This document shows positions 33,868-42,250 of a stretch of DNA of 64,000 nt, in pieces (the first letter of the stretch is position 1; each line of letters begins with the position of its first letter). The DNA lies in contig LFSR01000015.1 of assembly GCA_001513155.1 (NCBI GenBank), positions 1-64,000 of the forward strand, read 5' to 3'. Both the position numbers and the translations under genes were made by a program. The notes below the pieces were generated by a model. The model was given only the letters and a program-made list of their open reading frames with translations. It was not told where the DNA came from and did not search any database. The stretch is from Syntrophomonas sp. DTU018. GTDB lineage: Bacteria; Bacillota; Syntrophomonadia; Syntrophomonadales; Syntrophomonadaceae.

Positions 33868-34636
33868 CTGCATCCACCGCCCCCAGATAGGCATCTATAA
33901 CCTGTTGGTTATTTTGTATTTCTTCAGGTGTGCCCACGGCCAGGTTTACACCATAATCCAGTACATAGATACGCTGGCAGATACCCATGACCACATCCAT
34001 ATGATGTTCAATCATAAATACAGTCAGATCAAATTCGTGGCGTATGCGCTCGACAAACTCCATTAACTCCAGTGATTCCTGGGGATTCATGCCAGCGGCC
34101 GGCTCATCCAGGAGCAGCAGTTTGGGTTCAGTGGCCAGGGCGCGGGCAATTTCCAGGCGGCGCTGTTTGCCGTAAGGGAGAGAAGTAGCTAGTTCAAAAG
34201 CTACATCATCCAACTGCACCTTGGCCAGCAATTCCATACATTCCTGAATATGCTTGCGCCGCTGCCTGCCGTAGCGGGGTAAACCAAGAATGGCTTCCCC
34301 AAGGGTAGCTTTCAAGCGCACATGCTTGGCGATCATGACATTTTCCAAAACCGTCATGGTATTAAATAGGCGAATATTTTGAAAGGTACGGGCAATACCC
34401 TGGGCTGTAATCTGATCAGGTCGCCAGCCGGTAATATCCCGGCCGTTAAAAATAACCCTTCCGGTAGTGGGACGATAAACCCCGGTGATAACGTTAAAAA
34501 CGGTAGTTTTGCCAGCTCCATTGGGTCCGATCAAGCCGGTGATTTCTCCTTCATCGATATATAACTCTAAATCGGATACCGCCCGCAAGCCTCCAAATTC
34601 CATACTGAGCTGTTCGGTACGAAGTATTTCTGCCAT
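33860..34636 (-). CDS. livG: Branched-chain amino-acid ABC importer ATPase LivG
   Basis: First ATPase of the importer. Walker A GPNGAGKTT near residue 37, the LivG-type insert IARTFQNIRLF near 83, a partly atypical signature LPYGKQRRLEIARAL (usual LSYGxQRRLEIARAL) and Walker B LLLLDEPAAGMNPQE. 258 residues. Its start shares a base with the livM stop. Typical of the family. Confidence 0.95.
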   Translation of the reverse strand: MAEILRTEQLSMEFGGLRAVSDLELYIDEGEITGLIGPNGAGKTTVFNVITGVYRPTTGRVIFNGRDITGWRPDQITAQGIARTFQNIRLFNTMTVLENVMIAKHVRLKATLGEAILGLPRYGRQRRKHIQECMELLAKVQLDDVAFELATSLPYGKQRRLEIARALATEPKLLLLDEPAAGMNPQESLELMEFVERIRHEFDLTVFMIEHHMDVVMGICQRIYVLDYGVNLAVGTPEEIQNNQQVIDAYLGAVDADA

Positions 34637-35712
34637 TAGTTTGCTTCACCCCGTTTCGCTTCCAGGGAGTTTTTAATACCCAGCCGGGTTAAAATCCACT
34701 CCCAGTTAATTTCACGGGTACCCAGCAATCCCTGGCGATAGAACAGGATCACCAGCAGGAGGGTGATGGAGAATATAACCATTCTCATTCCTGGGATACC
34801 GGGTATGGCCAATCCAAACAAGTTCATAGGCTGCTCCACAAAGCGGAGCCATTCCATAGCTATTGCAAATATGATAGACGCTATAACTGAACCGGTCAGG
34901 CTGCCCATGCCCCCCAGCACCACGATGAGCAGAATCTGGAAGGTAAAGGTAAACCGGTACATGGTGGGGTCAATAGAGGTAATCAGGAAAGCCATGAGGG
35001 CCCCGGCAATACCAGCGAAGAAAGCCCCTATCGTAAAGGACATGAGCTTGTGCTTGAATATATTAATACCCATAGCCTGGGCGGCGATTTCGTTGTCACG
35101 AATGGCTTTGAAAGCATAACCCCAGCTGCTGTTAATGATCCTCATTAACACAAAGATAGTGACAATAGCAAAGCCCCAGTAAACCAGCAGGCTGTCCACT
35201 GAGGGAATATTTTTCAGCCCCAAGGCTCCGTTGGTAATAGAAATGGTATTGGTAACTATGATGCGGATAATTTCCGCAAAACCCAAAGTGGCTATAGCCA
35301 GATAATCATCCCGCAGGCGCAAAGCGGGGAAGCCAACCAGAAAGCCAAAAAAGGCAGCTACAAGTCCACCCAAAAGTATAGCAGGCAAGATGGGCCATTC
35401 CACATTGGCCAGCAGGGGATGAATCGGTACCATATAATAAATAATTTGCTTGCTGGCAGGTGACATAGTAAGGATAGCTGCCACATATGAACCGATACAC
35501 ATAAACCCGGCATGCCCCAAAGAAAACATTCCGGTAAAGCCAAGAATCAAGTTCATGCTCAAGGCTAATATGGCGTAAATAGCGGCCAGATTTAATACCC
35601 GAATATAAAAGCTGTTCATAGTGCCTTGCATTATATACAACGCTCCGAAGGCTAGGAGCACAACTACCAGCGTTAAAATAAATTTCAAAGTCCCGTGCCT
35701 GTCCATGCTCAC
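34636..35712 (-). CDS. livM: Branched-chain amino-acid ABC permease LivM
   Basis: One of two permease subunits. About nine membrane segments in 358 residues, with the family motif LGHAGFMCIGSYVAA near residue 65 and the ATPase-coupling GYAFKAIRDNEIAAQAMGIN loop near 200. It overlaps livH by four bases (ATGA-type coupling) and livG by one. Confidence 0.94.
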   Translation of the reverse strand: MSMDRHGTLKFILTLVVVLLAFGALYIMQGTMNSFYIRVLNLAAIYAILALSMNLILGFTGMFSLGHAGFMCIGSYVAAILTMSPASKQIIYYMVPIHPLLANVEWPILPAILLGGLVAAFFGFLVGFPALRLRDDYLAIATLGFAEIIRIIVTNTISITNGALGLKNIPSVDSLLVYWGFAIVTIFVLMRIINSSWGYAFKAIRDNEIAAQAMGINIFKHKLMSFTIGAFFAGIAGALMAFLITSIDPTMYRFTFTFQILLIVVLGGMGSLTGSVIASIIFAIAMEWLRFVEQPMNLFGLAIPGIPGMRMVIFSITLLLVILFYRQGLLGTREINWEWILTRLGIKNSLEAKRGEAN

Positions 35713-36602
35713 ACCTTCTCTACCACATTTTCGCCGAGAATTCCGCCCGGTCTGAATAACAGGATCAATATCAGAACCACAAAGGCAAAGGCATCACGAT
35801 AACCTGACAGCTCGGGCATAAATCCAACCAGCATAACTTCACATATTCCCAGTACAAAACCACCGATCATGGCACCGGGTATACTACCGATGCCTCCCAT
35901 TACCGCAGCAATAAAGCACTTTAATCCCGGGAACACACCCATTAACGGATCTACCTGAGGGTACTGCATGCTCCACATAATGCCCCCTACTGCTGCCAAA
36001 GAAGAGCCGACAGCAAAGGTAGCAGCAATAACTTTATTAACATCAACAGCCATCAGGCTGGAAGTTTCAAAGTCACGTGAGACCGCCCGCATGGCGATGC
36101 CCATTTTGGTCTTTTTGACCATGTAAGTTACCATAATGAGGAGTATTATAGTAACCACCGGAATAATGATGGTCAGGGACAGAAATGATATATTACCTAT
36201 CTGAATGTTCCACACCAAATCTTCTGGACGGGGAAACGGTTTGGGTCGGGCACCCAGGGCTACAATACCCAGGTTCTCCAGCAAAAACGAGACCCCGATG
36301 GCAGATATTAATACTGATATGCGGGGAGCGCTGCGTAACGGGCGATAGGCTACCCGTTCAATACTTACTCCCAGCAAGGTGGTTAATACTATTGCGATGG
36401 CAAAAGAAACGTACCAAGGCAGGGTAAATACCAATATTCCGTAAAAAGCTATATAAGCGGCCACCATTAACAAATCTGCATGGGCAAAATTAATCAACCG
36501 TATTATGCCGTAGACCATGGTATAGCCTATGGCAATTAAGGCATACAGGCTGCCCAGAGTAATGCTGTTGGCCACGTTTTGCAGGAAAACGTCCAGGGAC
36601 AA
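35709..36602 (-). CDS. livH: Branched-chain amino-acid ABC permease LivH
   Basis: The other permease subunit, 297 residues with about eight membrane segments. Family features: TLGSLYALIAIGYTMVYGIIRLINFAH near the N-terminus (residues about 15-41), AMRAVSRDFETSSLMAVDVNK coupling loop near 177, and a GGIGSIPGAMIGGFVLG block. It is separated from livJ by a hairpin (36671-36713). Confidence 0.94.
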   Translation of the reverse strand: MSLDVFLQNVANSITLGSLYALIAIGYTMVYGIIRLINFAHADLLMVAAYIAFYGILVFTLPWYVSFAIAIVLTTLLGVSIERVAYRPLRSAPRISVLISAIGVSFLLENLGIVALGARPKPFPRPEDLVWNIQIGNISFLSLTIIIPVVTIILLIMVTYMVKKTKMGIAMRAVSRDFETSSLMAVDVNKVIAATFAVGSSLAAVGGIMWSMQYPQVDPLMGVFPGLKCFIAAVMGGIGSIPGAMIGGFVLGICEVMLVGFMPELSGYRDAFAFVVLILILLFRPGGILGENVVEKV

Positions 36603-36670
36603 CCAAACCCACTCCTTGTGATGAACTTCCTGACCAGGCAGGATGTGTAATTATTTCGACTTAACAAAGA

Positions 36671-36713
36671 CATACTCCCCCTCAGTTCTGCCTAAGTTCT
36701 GAAGGGGAGTATG
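36671..36713 (-). promoter_or_regulatory. Intercistronic hairpin between livJ and livH
   Basis: catactcccc (36671-36680) pairs with ggggagtatg (36704-36713). On the minus strand it follows the livJ stop and is trailed only by a weak TCTTTGTT tract. It probably acts as a leaky terminator or RNA-stabilizing stem, giving more binding protein than permease, as is usual for such importers. Confidence 0.6.
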
Positions 36714-36728
36714 CGCAAATTCAATTAA

Positions 36729-37922
36729 TTATTTCGGATCTACCTTGGTCTCGTAGACAAATTTGCCATCCTCTACCTTCTTGATAACTGCAGTCTTGGT
36801 AGCATCGCCATTCTCGTCCAGGGTAATTATACCTGTAGCGCCTTTGAAATCTTTGGTTTCAGCCAGAGCATCACGAATGGCCTTGGGATCTGCGGAATTG
36901 GCTCTTTCGATAGCATCCTTGGCTAAAATATAGGTATCAAATCCTAAAGCTGCGAAAGCATTGACTTCCTTGTTGGGATACTTCTTGGCAAAGGCATCCA
37001 GGAAAACAGTGGATACTTCGGTTACAGGCTCTTCAGCGGTGAAGTGAGTGCTGAAGTAAATATCCTTGTAATTAGCCACTTGATTCAGGAACTCTTCGGC
37101 TTCCCAGGTGTCGCCGCCCAGAATCGGAACGTTTATGCCCATCTCCCGGGCTTTAGCTACTAGAATACCGCATTCCAGGAAGTTACCGGGAGCAAATATA
37201 ACATCCGGGTTCTTGGACTTAACTTCCGTCAACTGAGCGGAAAAGTCCTTGTCACCAGTATTGTAATTAACTTTAGCCACGATGGATGCATCGCCATTAG
37301 TGGCTTTGAAGGCCTTTTCAAAGTAACTGCTCAGTCCAACTGAGTAGTCCTGCTGTACGTCCTGAATTATAGCTGCAGTCTTGGCACCCAGTACATCGGT
37401 AGCATAGTTGGACATGACTGTTCCCTGGAAGGGATCAATGAAGCAAACCCGGAAATAGTATTCATTGTCCAGAGTAACGGCTGGATTGGTGGGAGAACAA
37501 CCAATAACCGGTATACCTTCCCGCTTGGCAATCGGGCCGCCAGCCATGGACAGTGAGCTTCCGTAACTGCCGATAATCAGGTTGACCTTCTCCTGAGTGA
37601 TCAGTCTTTCCACAGCGTTAGCTGCTTCTTGTTTCTCACTCTTGTTATCAACAACTACCAGCTCAACTTTCTTGCCCAGAATTTCCGGGTACATTTCTTT
37701 GGCCAGCTCAATACCCTCCAGGGTCATTTGGCCTCCAGCTGCATTGGTTCCGGTCAATGGTTCATATACTCCGATCTTGATGACGTCGGACTCAGCTGCA
37801 CTCTGTCCTCCGTTCTGATCGGCATCCTTCTGGTTAGATCCACTGCACCCCACGGCAACCAGGCTCAGAATCAGCACCAGAGCCATCAGAACCACATAAC
37901 TTTTCCTTCTCCAACTCAACAA
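36729..37922 (-). CDS. livJ: Branched-chain amino-acid-binding lipoprotein LivJ
   Basis: Extracellular substrate-binding protein of the importer. A lipoprotein signal peptide (VLILSLVAVGCSG, Cys near residue 26) anchors it to the membrane, followed by a Ser/Gln/Gly-rich linker and a periplasmic-binding fold that opens IKIGVYEPLTGTNAAGG. 397 residues. The substrate could be leucine, isoleucine, valine or another hydrophobic or amide amino acid. It is first in livJHMGF and lies behind two promoters in duplicated sequence. Confidence 0.93.
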   Translation of the reverse strand: MLSWRRKSYVVLMALVLILSLVAVGCSGSNQKDADQNGGQSAAESDVIKIGVYEPLTGTNAAGGQMTLEGIELAKEMYPEILGKKVELVVVDNKSEKQEAANAVERLITQEKVNLIIGSYGSSLSMAGGPIAKREGIPVIGCSPTNPAVTLDNEYYFRVCFIDPFQGTVMSNYATDVLGAKTAAIIQDVQQDYSVGLSSYFEKAFKATNGDASIVAKVNYNTGDKDFSAQLTEVKSKNPDVIFAPGNFLECGILVAKAREMGINVPILGGDTWEAEEFLNQVANYKDIYFSTHFTAEEPVTEVSTVFLDAFAKKYPNKEVNAFAALGFDTYILAKDAIERANSADPKAIRDALAETKDFKGATGIITLDENGDATKTAVIKKVEDGKFVYETKVDPK

Positions 37923-37948
37923 ATGCTCCGCCTCCCTTTAACTAGTCT

Positions 37949-37986
37949 TTTTTGTGCCTGACTTGCACTTGCTTTTCTAATTGTAC
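37949..37986. repeat. 38-bp direct repeat, promoter-proximal copy
   Basis: Identical over 38 bases to 38020-38057, offset by 71 bases. Each copy holds a TACAAT -10 box at its minus-strand 5' end and, downstream, the interrupted palindrome GTGCAAGTCAGGCAC, a candidate operator. Confidence 0.85.
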
Positions 37987-38008
37987 GGATGATACTTGAG
38001 GTGAGCAA
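37980..38008 (-). promoter_or_regulatory. livJ promoter P1 (proximal)
   Basis: Minus strand: -35 TTGCTC (38008-38003), 17-base spacer, -10 TACAAT (37985-37980). The start of transcription would fall in the palindrome GTGCAAGTCAGGCAC, so a repressor bound there would block it. Confidence 0.65.
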
Positions 38009-38019
38009 TACAGCTAGTG

Positions 38020-38057
38020 TTTTTGTGCCTGACTTGCACTTGCTTTTCTAATTGTAC
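38020..38057. repeat. 38-bp direct repeat, promoter-distal copy
   Basis: Second identical copy of the 38-base unit before livJ. The 33 bases between the copies are not repeated. Confidence 0.85.
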
Positions 38058-38080
38058 TGCTATGCATGTACCAATGACAA
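38051..38080 (-). promoter_or_regulatory. livJ promoter P2 (distal)
   Basis: Minus strand: -35 TTGTCA (38080-38075), 18-base spacer, -10 TACAAT (38056-38051). The -10 is inside the distal 38-base repeat; the -35 is not repeated, so the two promoters share the -10/operator block but differ in the -35. Confidence 0.6.
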
Positions 38081-38085
38081 GAAGA

Positions 38086-38122
38086 AACACCCGGTAACAA
38101 TATCCTCCAATCACCGGGTGTT
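38086..38122 (-). terminator. Terminator after the second DAHP synthase
   Basis: aacacccggt (38086-38095) pairs with accgggtgtt (38113-38122). The stem includes the stop codon of the 38111 gene. A TTCTTCTT tract follows on the minus strand. Confidence 0.7.
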
Positions 38123-38950
38123 AAGCTTCTTTTTTTCCATATCAGCCAGTCTGTGGATCTGATTCACCATGATCAGGAAATTATCCTTGTTTAGGGATTG
38201 TTTGCCATCGGAAAGAGCGTGATCCGGATCCTGATGAACTTCTACCATAACCCCGTCCGCTCCGGCTGCAATAGCTGCTTTGGCTACCGGTATCACCATA
38301 TCCCATTTACCGGTAGCATGACTGGGATCAACCATCACCGGCAAGTGAGACAATTTTTTAACCAAGGCTACTGCCCCGATATCTACAGTGTTGCGGGTAT
38401 AGGGCTCAAAGGTGCGAATCCCCCGTTCACACAATATAACTTGTCCATTCCCCTGGGCTAAAATATATTCCGCTGCCAACAGCCACTCTTCAATAGTGGC
38501 GGAAAATCCTCGTTTCAGCAAAACAGGGGTATCCAGCTTGCCCAGCTCATCCAGCAAAGCATAGTTTTGCATATTGCGGCTGCCTACCTGCAGGATATCC
38601 ACTTCTCCCACCAGGTAATCCAGGTCACGAATATCCATCACTTCGGTAATAACCGGCAGGCCGGTGGCCAACCTGGCCTCTTTCAATATGTCCAGACCTT
38701 CTTTGCCCAGACCGCGAAAAGAATAAGGCGAAGTCCTGGGCTTGAATAGTCCGCCTCTCAGCAGGTGAGCTCCTGAGCGGGCTAAAAACTGGGCCAGTTC
38801 AATATAATCATCCCGGTTCTCTACCGCACATGGTCCGGCAATAATAGTGCAGTATCCTTCCCCTATCTTAACCGAGCTGCCGGGTCCTGTTATCTCAATA
38901 ATGGTATCTTCTTTTTTGTTTTCCCTCGCTGCCAGTTCAAAAGGTTTCAT
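38111..38950 (-). CDS. aroF: DAHP synthase, short form
   Basis: Second type I-beta DAHP synthase, 279 residues, lacking the N-terminal ferredoxin-like domain of the first. Catalytic motifs are intact: AGPCAVENRDD, RGGLFKPRTSPYSFRG, LKRGFSATIEEW, VDPSHATGKW and GVMVEVHQDPDHALSDG. Loss of the regulatory domain suggests different feedback control from the enzyme at 31313; KDO8P synthase is less likely because the RGGxFKPRTSPYSF block is DAHP-type. Single-gene unit between livJ and repeat locus 5. Confidence 0.92.
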   Translation of the reverse strand: MKPFELAARENKKEDTIIEITGPGSSVKIGEGYCTIIAGPCAVENRDDYIELAQFLARSGAHLLRGGLFKPRTSPYSFRGLGKEGLDILKEARLATGLPVITEVMDIRDLDYLVGEVDILQVGSRNMQNYALLDELGKLDTPVLLKRGFSATIEEWLLAAEYILAQGNGQVILCERGIRTFEPYTRNTVDIGAVALVKKLSHLPVMVDPSHATGKWDMVIPVAKAAIAAGADGVMVEVHQDPDHALSDGKQSLNKDNFLIMVNQIHRLADMEKKKLNTR

Positions 38951-39021
38951 AAATCTTCACCATAAACCATTTTATAACAGATTGGGTCAGACTTTCATTA
39001 TAATTAAACCCTACAGTATCT

Positions 39022-39051
39022 ATTATGGTTTTATGGTTCCTCAATAATCAA
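39022..39051 (-). promoter_or_regulatory. Possible promoter of the short DAHP synthase
   Basis: Minus strand: -35 TTGATT (39051-39046), 18-base spacer, -10 CATAAT (39027-39022). A closer TATAAT (near 39000) has no good -35. Confidence 0.4.
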
Positions 39052-39124
39052 GTTCCCTTCACAAAATAATCGACTCAATATACATTGGCTTGCTGTGAAG
39101 AAAACTAAGCTTTTTTTCCTTCAG

Positions 39125-39366
39125 CACATGATGGCTTTCGGTTGTGTCATTGCTGTGAAAATAGCTCCCCATTGTGTCATTGCGAGCGCGTAGCGCGTGG
39201 CAATCTCTATGGCAACTAACGGTGTGAGTTAACAGATCGCCACGTCACTTCGCTCCTCGCGATGACTGGCTTAAGTTTTCATTTATCGTGACCTGTACTT
39301 CAGGTGATAATTGCGAGGAGCGCAGCGACGTGGCGATCTCTTTACATGGCCTTTTTCGACAGTCTG
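39125..39366. repeat. Mosaic palindromic repeat, locus 5
   Basis: Contains TGTCATTGCTGTGAAAATA, TGTCATTGCGAGCGCG...GGCAATCTC, an inverted GATCGCCACGTC...CGCGATGAC, the module TTCATTTATCGTGACCTG...GGTGATAATTGCGAG joined to a palindromic module, and the end module (reverse complement CAGACTGTCGAAAAAGGC) at 39349-39366. A short hairpin GTTTAA/TTAAAC with a T5 tract follows at 39370-39391. Non-coding. Confidence 0.85.
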
Positions 39367-39504
39367 CAAGTTTAACCTGTTAAACATTTTTATAAAAATT
39401 AAGGAGGCACAGACGTCCTCCTCCAGTTACATTCAAAGCTTCATTTAACCAGGGCAATCATCCCTCTGCCTTTATTTCGGCAGATTCCAGCCCAGATCAG
39501 GATA

Positions 39505-39605
39505 TTGACAATAGGAGTTCAAGGCAGGATTTATCAATTGTTTAATAGAAATAGTAGGTTTGGTTCAGGTTGAGGTATCAAACCTACTATTAAATTATCT
39601 TTTTT
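39505..39605 (+). promoter_or_regulatory. Leader with promoter-like box and hairpin before the CoA-transferase
   Basis: TTGACA (39505-39510) with a weak -10 candidate (GATTTA, 17 bases on). A 13-bp stem follows, AATAGTAGGTTTG (39550-39562) with CAAACCTACTATT (39579-39591), then TCTTTTTT at 39598-39605. The gap of six bases between stem and T-run makes a weak terminator; it may be an attenuator for the gene starting at 39635. The rest of 39392-39504 shows nothing recognisable. Confidence 0.5.
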
Positions 39606-39634
39606 GGGGGTCTAGCTGAAGGAGTGATAAGACT

Positions 39635-40987
39635 GTGAATTACAAAGAAATGTACAAGAGAAAACTCATGTCTGCGGAAGAAGCTGTCAAAATGATTAAA
39701 AATGGCACGGAAGTATGGATTGGTATTGCAGTTCCGGTGCCCCTGGCTTTAGTAAATGCACTGGTTGACCGGGAACCTGAGGTCAGAGACATAACCATCA
39801 ACCACATTGTAGATATCCATCCTCAAAACACCTGGAAAAAACTAAACCGGTACACCAATATAAAAGTGGATTGCGGCTATCCTTCTGCCAGCCGCGACCT
39901 GGTGGTTAACGGTGATTTTACCCTAACCCCCAACCGGTTTTATGAACTCCCCAAAATATATACCGATGAAAATTTCCGGCCTATGCATGTGGCCATGCTA
40001 AATGTCACTCCCATGGACAAGCATGGCTATTTCTGCTTAGGTTTGGGTGCTGATGCCACACTGGCTATTGCCCATAATGCCGCTCGCAGGCGCCGGGAAG
40101 GTGACGACCGTTACCTGGTCCTAGCCCAGGTAAATAATAAGGTACCTCGCAGCCGGGGAGTAAATTATATTCATATTACTGAGGTTGATGCTATCGTTGA
40201 ATATGACCAGGATCTGGCGGTATTGCCGGAGACCACTGAGATCTCTGAGGAAGAAATGACTATTGGCAGATACTGTGCTGAATTTGTCAAGGACGGTTCT
40301 ACCATACAACTAGGAATTGGCAATATTCCTAATGCAGTAGCCAAAGCTTTTCTGGATGCCAATGTTCAGGACTTGGGGGTTCACTCGGAAATGGCCTGTG
40401 ATACCATGCTGGATCTTTGGGAAGCAGGAATTATTACCAACCGGCGCAAGACTTTTATGCCCTACCGCTGTATTTTCACCTTCGCTATGGGCACCCAGCG
40501 TCTATACGACTGGATCGATGACAATCCGGGCGTAGAGTTTCATCCCGTTGATTTTGTAAACGACCCCCATATCATCGGCAAAAATGACAATATGGTGTCC
40601 ATAAATGCCTGCCTGCAAGTGGATCTTACCGGGCAAATCTGCTCCGAGTCCCTGGGGTACAAGCAGTACACCCATCCCGGCGGCCAGTTGGATTTTGTGG
40701 ACGGGGCTTTTAAGTCCAAGGGGGGTGTATCCATCATTGCCACCCCATCCACAGCTCGCCCCAGATCAGGGGACGGCACAGTCATTTCCAAGATAGCTCC
40801 CCAGATAACGCCGGGCGGCATAATTACAACTCCTCGATCCTGTGCTGACTACGTAATAACCGAGTATGGAGTAGCCAAAATCAAAGGACAGTCCATACGC
40901 CAGCGGGTCCGCAACCTGATCAGTGTAGCTCATCCCCAGTTCCGTGATGAACTGGAGTTCGAAGCCCGGAAGCGTAACTTGATCTAA
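39635..40987 (+). CDS. Acetyl-CoA hydrolase/transferase family CoA-transferase (4-hydroxybutyrate CoA-transferase-like)
   Basis: Moves CoA between acids, probably acetate and another carboxylate. The N-terminal domain has GTEVWIGIAVPVPLAL; the C-terminal domain has GSTIQLGIGNIPNAVAKAFL and the catalytic GQICSES block, with the Glu that forms the CoA thioester, then TPGGIITTPRSCADYVITEYGVA. 450 residues, normal for the 4-hydroxybutyrate/propionate/butyrate CoA-transferase group; the acid is not determinable. GTG start behind AAGGAG. A lone plus-strand gene with its own leader and terminator. Confidence 0.9.
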   Translation: MNYKEMYKRKLMSAEEAVKMIKNGTEVWIGIAVPVPLALVNALVDREPEVRDITINHIVDIHPQNTWKKLNRYTNIKVDCGYPSASRDLVVNGDFTLTPNRFYELPKIYTDENFRPMHVAMLNVTPMDKHGYFCLGLGADATLAIAHNAARRRREGDDRYLVLAQVNNKVPRSRGVNYIHITEVDAIVEYDQDLAVLPETTEISEEEMTIGRYCAEFVKDGSTIQLGIGNIPNAVAKAFLDANVQDLGVHSEMACDTMLDLWEAGIITNRRKTFMPYRCIFTFAMGTQRLYDWIDDNPGVEFHPVDFVNDPHIIGKNDNMVSINACLQVDLTGQICSESLGYKQYTHPGGQLDFVDGAFKSKGGVSIIATPSTARPRSGDGTVISKIAPQITPGGIITTPRSCADYVITEYGVAKIKGQSIRQRVRNLISVAHPQFRDELEFEARKRNLI

Positions 40988-41019
40988 CTGACTGTATCAC
41001 TATACTCAGTTAAGAAATA

Positions 41020-41051
41020 AAGCCTTGAGGTTCCAACTCTCCTCAAGGCTT
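41020..41051 (+). terminator. Terminator of the CoA-transferase gene
   Basis: AAGCCTTGAGG (41020-41030) pairs with CCTCAAGGCTT (41041-41051) and TTATATTT follows. Confidence 0.85.
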
Positions 41052-41100
41052 TTATATTTAATATCTGCCGCTTGCTCGATTCAAATTGCCCAGTTCGGCA

Positions 41101-41439
41101 CTATTGTTGTTTCTTTATAGTAAAATCGTGGTTAATTCCTGCTACTTTAGACACAGGCACTATAAAAGCTATGCCCTTATTGGGTTTATGCAGTTCGGCC
41201 TCTTTCAGAATGCTCTCCAGGACTTCCTGACTAATATCAGCAGGAACCAGGGTCAAAATAATCTCTTTTTCCGGTTCAATAACTATGCCGAACAGCTTGG
41301 CCTTCTCGTGGATACCACTGCCACGGCCATACAATATGGTAGCTCCTTCTGCACCGGCTTTTTTCGCAGCTTCCATTACCTTTTCTGCCCGACCCTTGTT
41401 CACGATGGTAACGATCAGATCATAGGCTATGCCTTCCAT
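41101..41439 (-). CDS. PII-like signal protein
   Basis: A 112-residue protein with a PII-like ferredoxin fold. It resembles GlnB in layout (VTIVNKGRAEKVMEAAKKAG; EKEIILTLVPADISQEVLESILKEA) but lacks the usual T-loop with the Tyr uridylylation site, so the classical nitrogen-sensing cycle is unlikely. It lies 60 bases downstream of two DUF1538 membrane proteins on the same strand. The pairing suggests the PII-like protein controls the DUF1538 transporter, by analogy with GlnK-AmtB; that is inference. Confidence 0.85.
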   Translation of the reverse strand: MEGIAYDLIVTIVNKGRAEKVMEAAKKAGAEGATILYGRGSGIHEKAKLFGIVIEPEKEIILTLVPADISQEVLESILKEAELHKPNKGIAFIVPVSKVAGINHDFTIKKQQ

Positions 41440-41500
41440 TAAGCATCCTCCTCATTTTTACTAACACGGTATGCTTATATCTATCTATGGGCTCATTCTA

Positions 41501-42250
41501 TCAAGTTTCTGCGTTTTCATCATCATCAAATTGGGATAGCTTCCGGAAGATTACCCCTAAGGCTAATATCGTTAATATAGGAGCCAAGAACACTAAAGAT
41601 ATCATGCCGAACCCTTCCAGAACCGGGTCGCGCCCTTCTATGGCTGTGGCCACCCCAATAGCCAAAGCCATAATAAAAGATACCGTCATGGGCCCAGTAG
41701 CTACTACTCCGGAGTCAAAAGAAATAGAAATAAACTGCTCGCTGGTATAGCGCATCAAAAAAAAGGCTAGGATATAGCCAGGAATCAGAATATAAGCCAA
41801 GGGTATGCCGTATATTATCCTGGCCATGGCCAGAGCTACCGAAACAGCCACACCTATAGCAATGCAATAGAGTATGACCGGTCCAGGTATAGACCCGCTG
41901 GTTACATTATCCACCTGGTCAATCATAACATGTACAGTCGGCTCGGCCAAAATAGCTGTAAATCCTAAAATAAAACCAATGGGAATCAAAATCCAGTTAT
42001 AAGACAACTCTCCTAAAGTGATTCCAATTTGCTGGCCAATAGGAATGAAACCCTGATATACTCCCTGCAGGAATAAAGCAATGCCGAAAAAAGTAAATAC
42101 AAAGCCTATCAATATATGGGCAAACTTTCTCCCAGGCAAATGCAGAACAAAGCGCTGAAAAAATAACACAATGACAAACAAAGGGGCTAAAGCGATGGCT
42201 ACTTCGGTGAGGGTATTAACAAAACCATCGAACAGGCTGAGCACAATCAA
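41501..42250 (-). CDS. DUF1538 membrane protein, second copy
   Basis: A 249-residue membrane protein with about seven hydrophobic segments. Key repeats shared with the neighbour: ILAEPTVHVMIDQVDNVTSG and SFDSGVVATGPMTVSFIMALAIGVA, matching VAEPDVQVLAAQVDLASGG and ALDSGGVTTGPMMVPFILALGVGVA in the first copy. The AEP and DSGxxxTGPM motifs inside membrane segments may line a transport path. Overlaps the first copy by four bases. Predicted transporter, substrate unknown. Confidence 0.85.
   Translation of the reverse strand: MIVLSLFDGFVNTLTEVAIALAPLFVIVLFFQRFVLHLPGRKFAHILIGFVFTFFGIALFLQGVYQGFIPIGQQIGITLGELSYNWILIPIGFILGFTAILAEPTVHVMIDQVDNVTSGSIPGPVILYCIAIGVAVSVALAMARIIYGIPLAYILIPGYILAFFLMRYTSEQFISISFDSGVVATGPMTVSFIMALAIGVATAIEGRDPVLEGFGMISLVFLAPILTILALGVIFRKLSQFDDDENAET

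Noticed and set aside
37949-38057. Two 38-bp direct repeats as a minimal CRISPR array
   Set aside because: Only two copies, each overlapping a promoter -10 box directly upstream of livJ, and no cas genes in the window.
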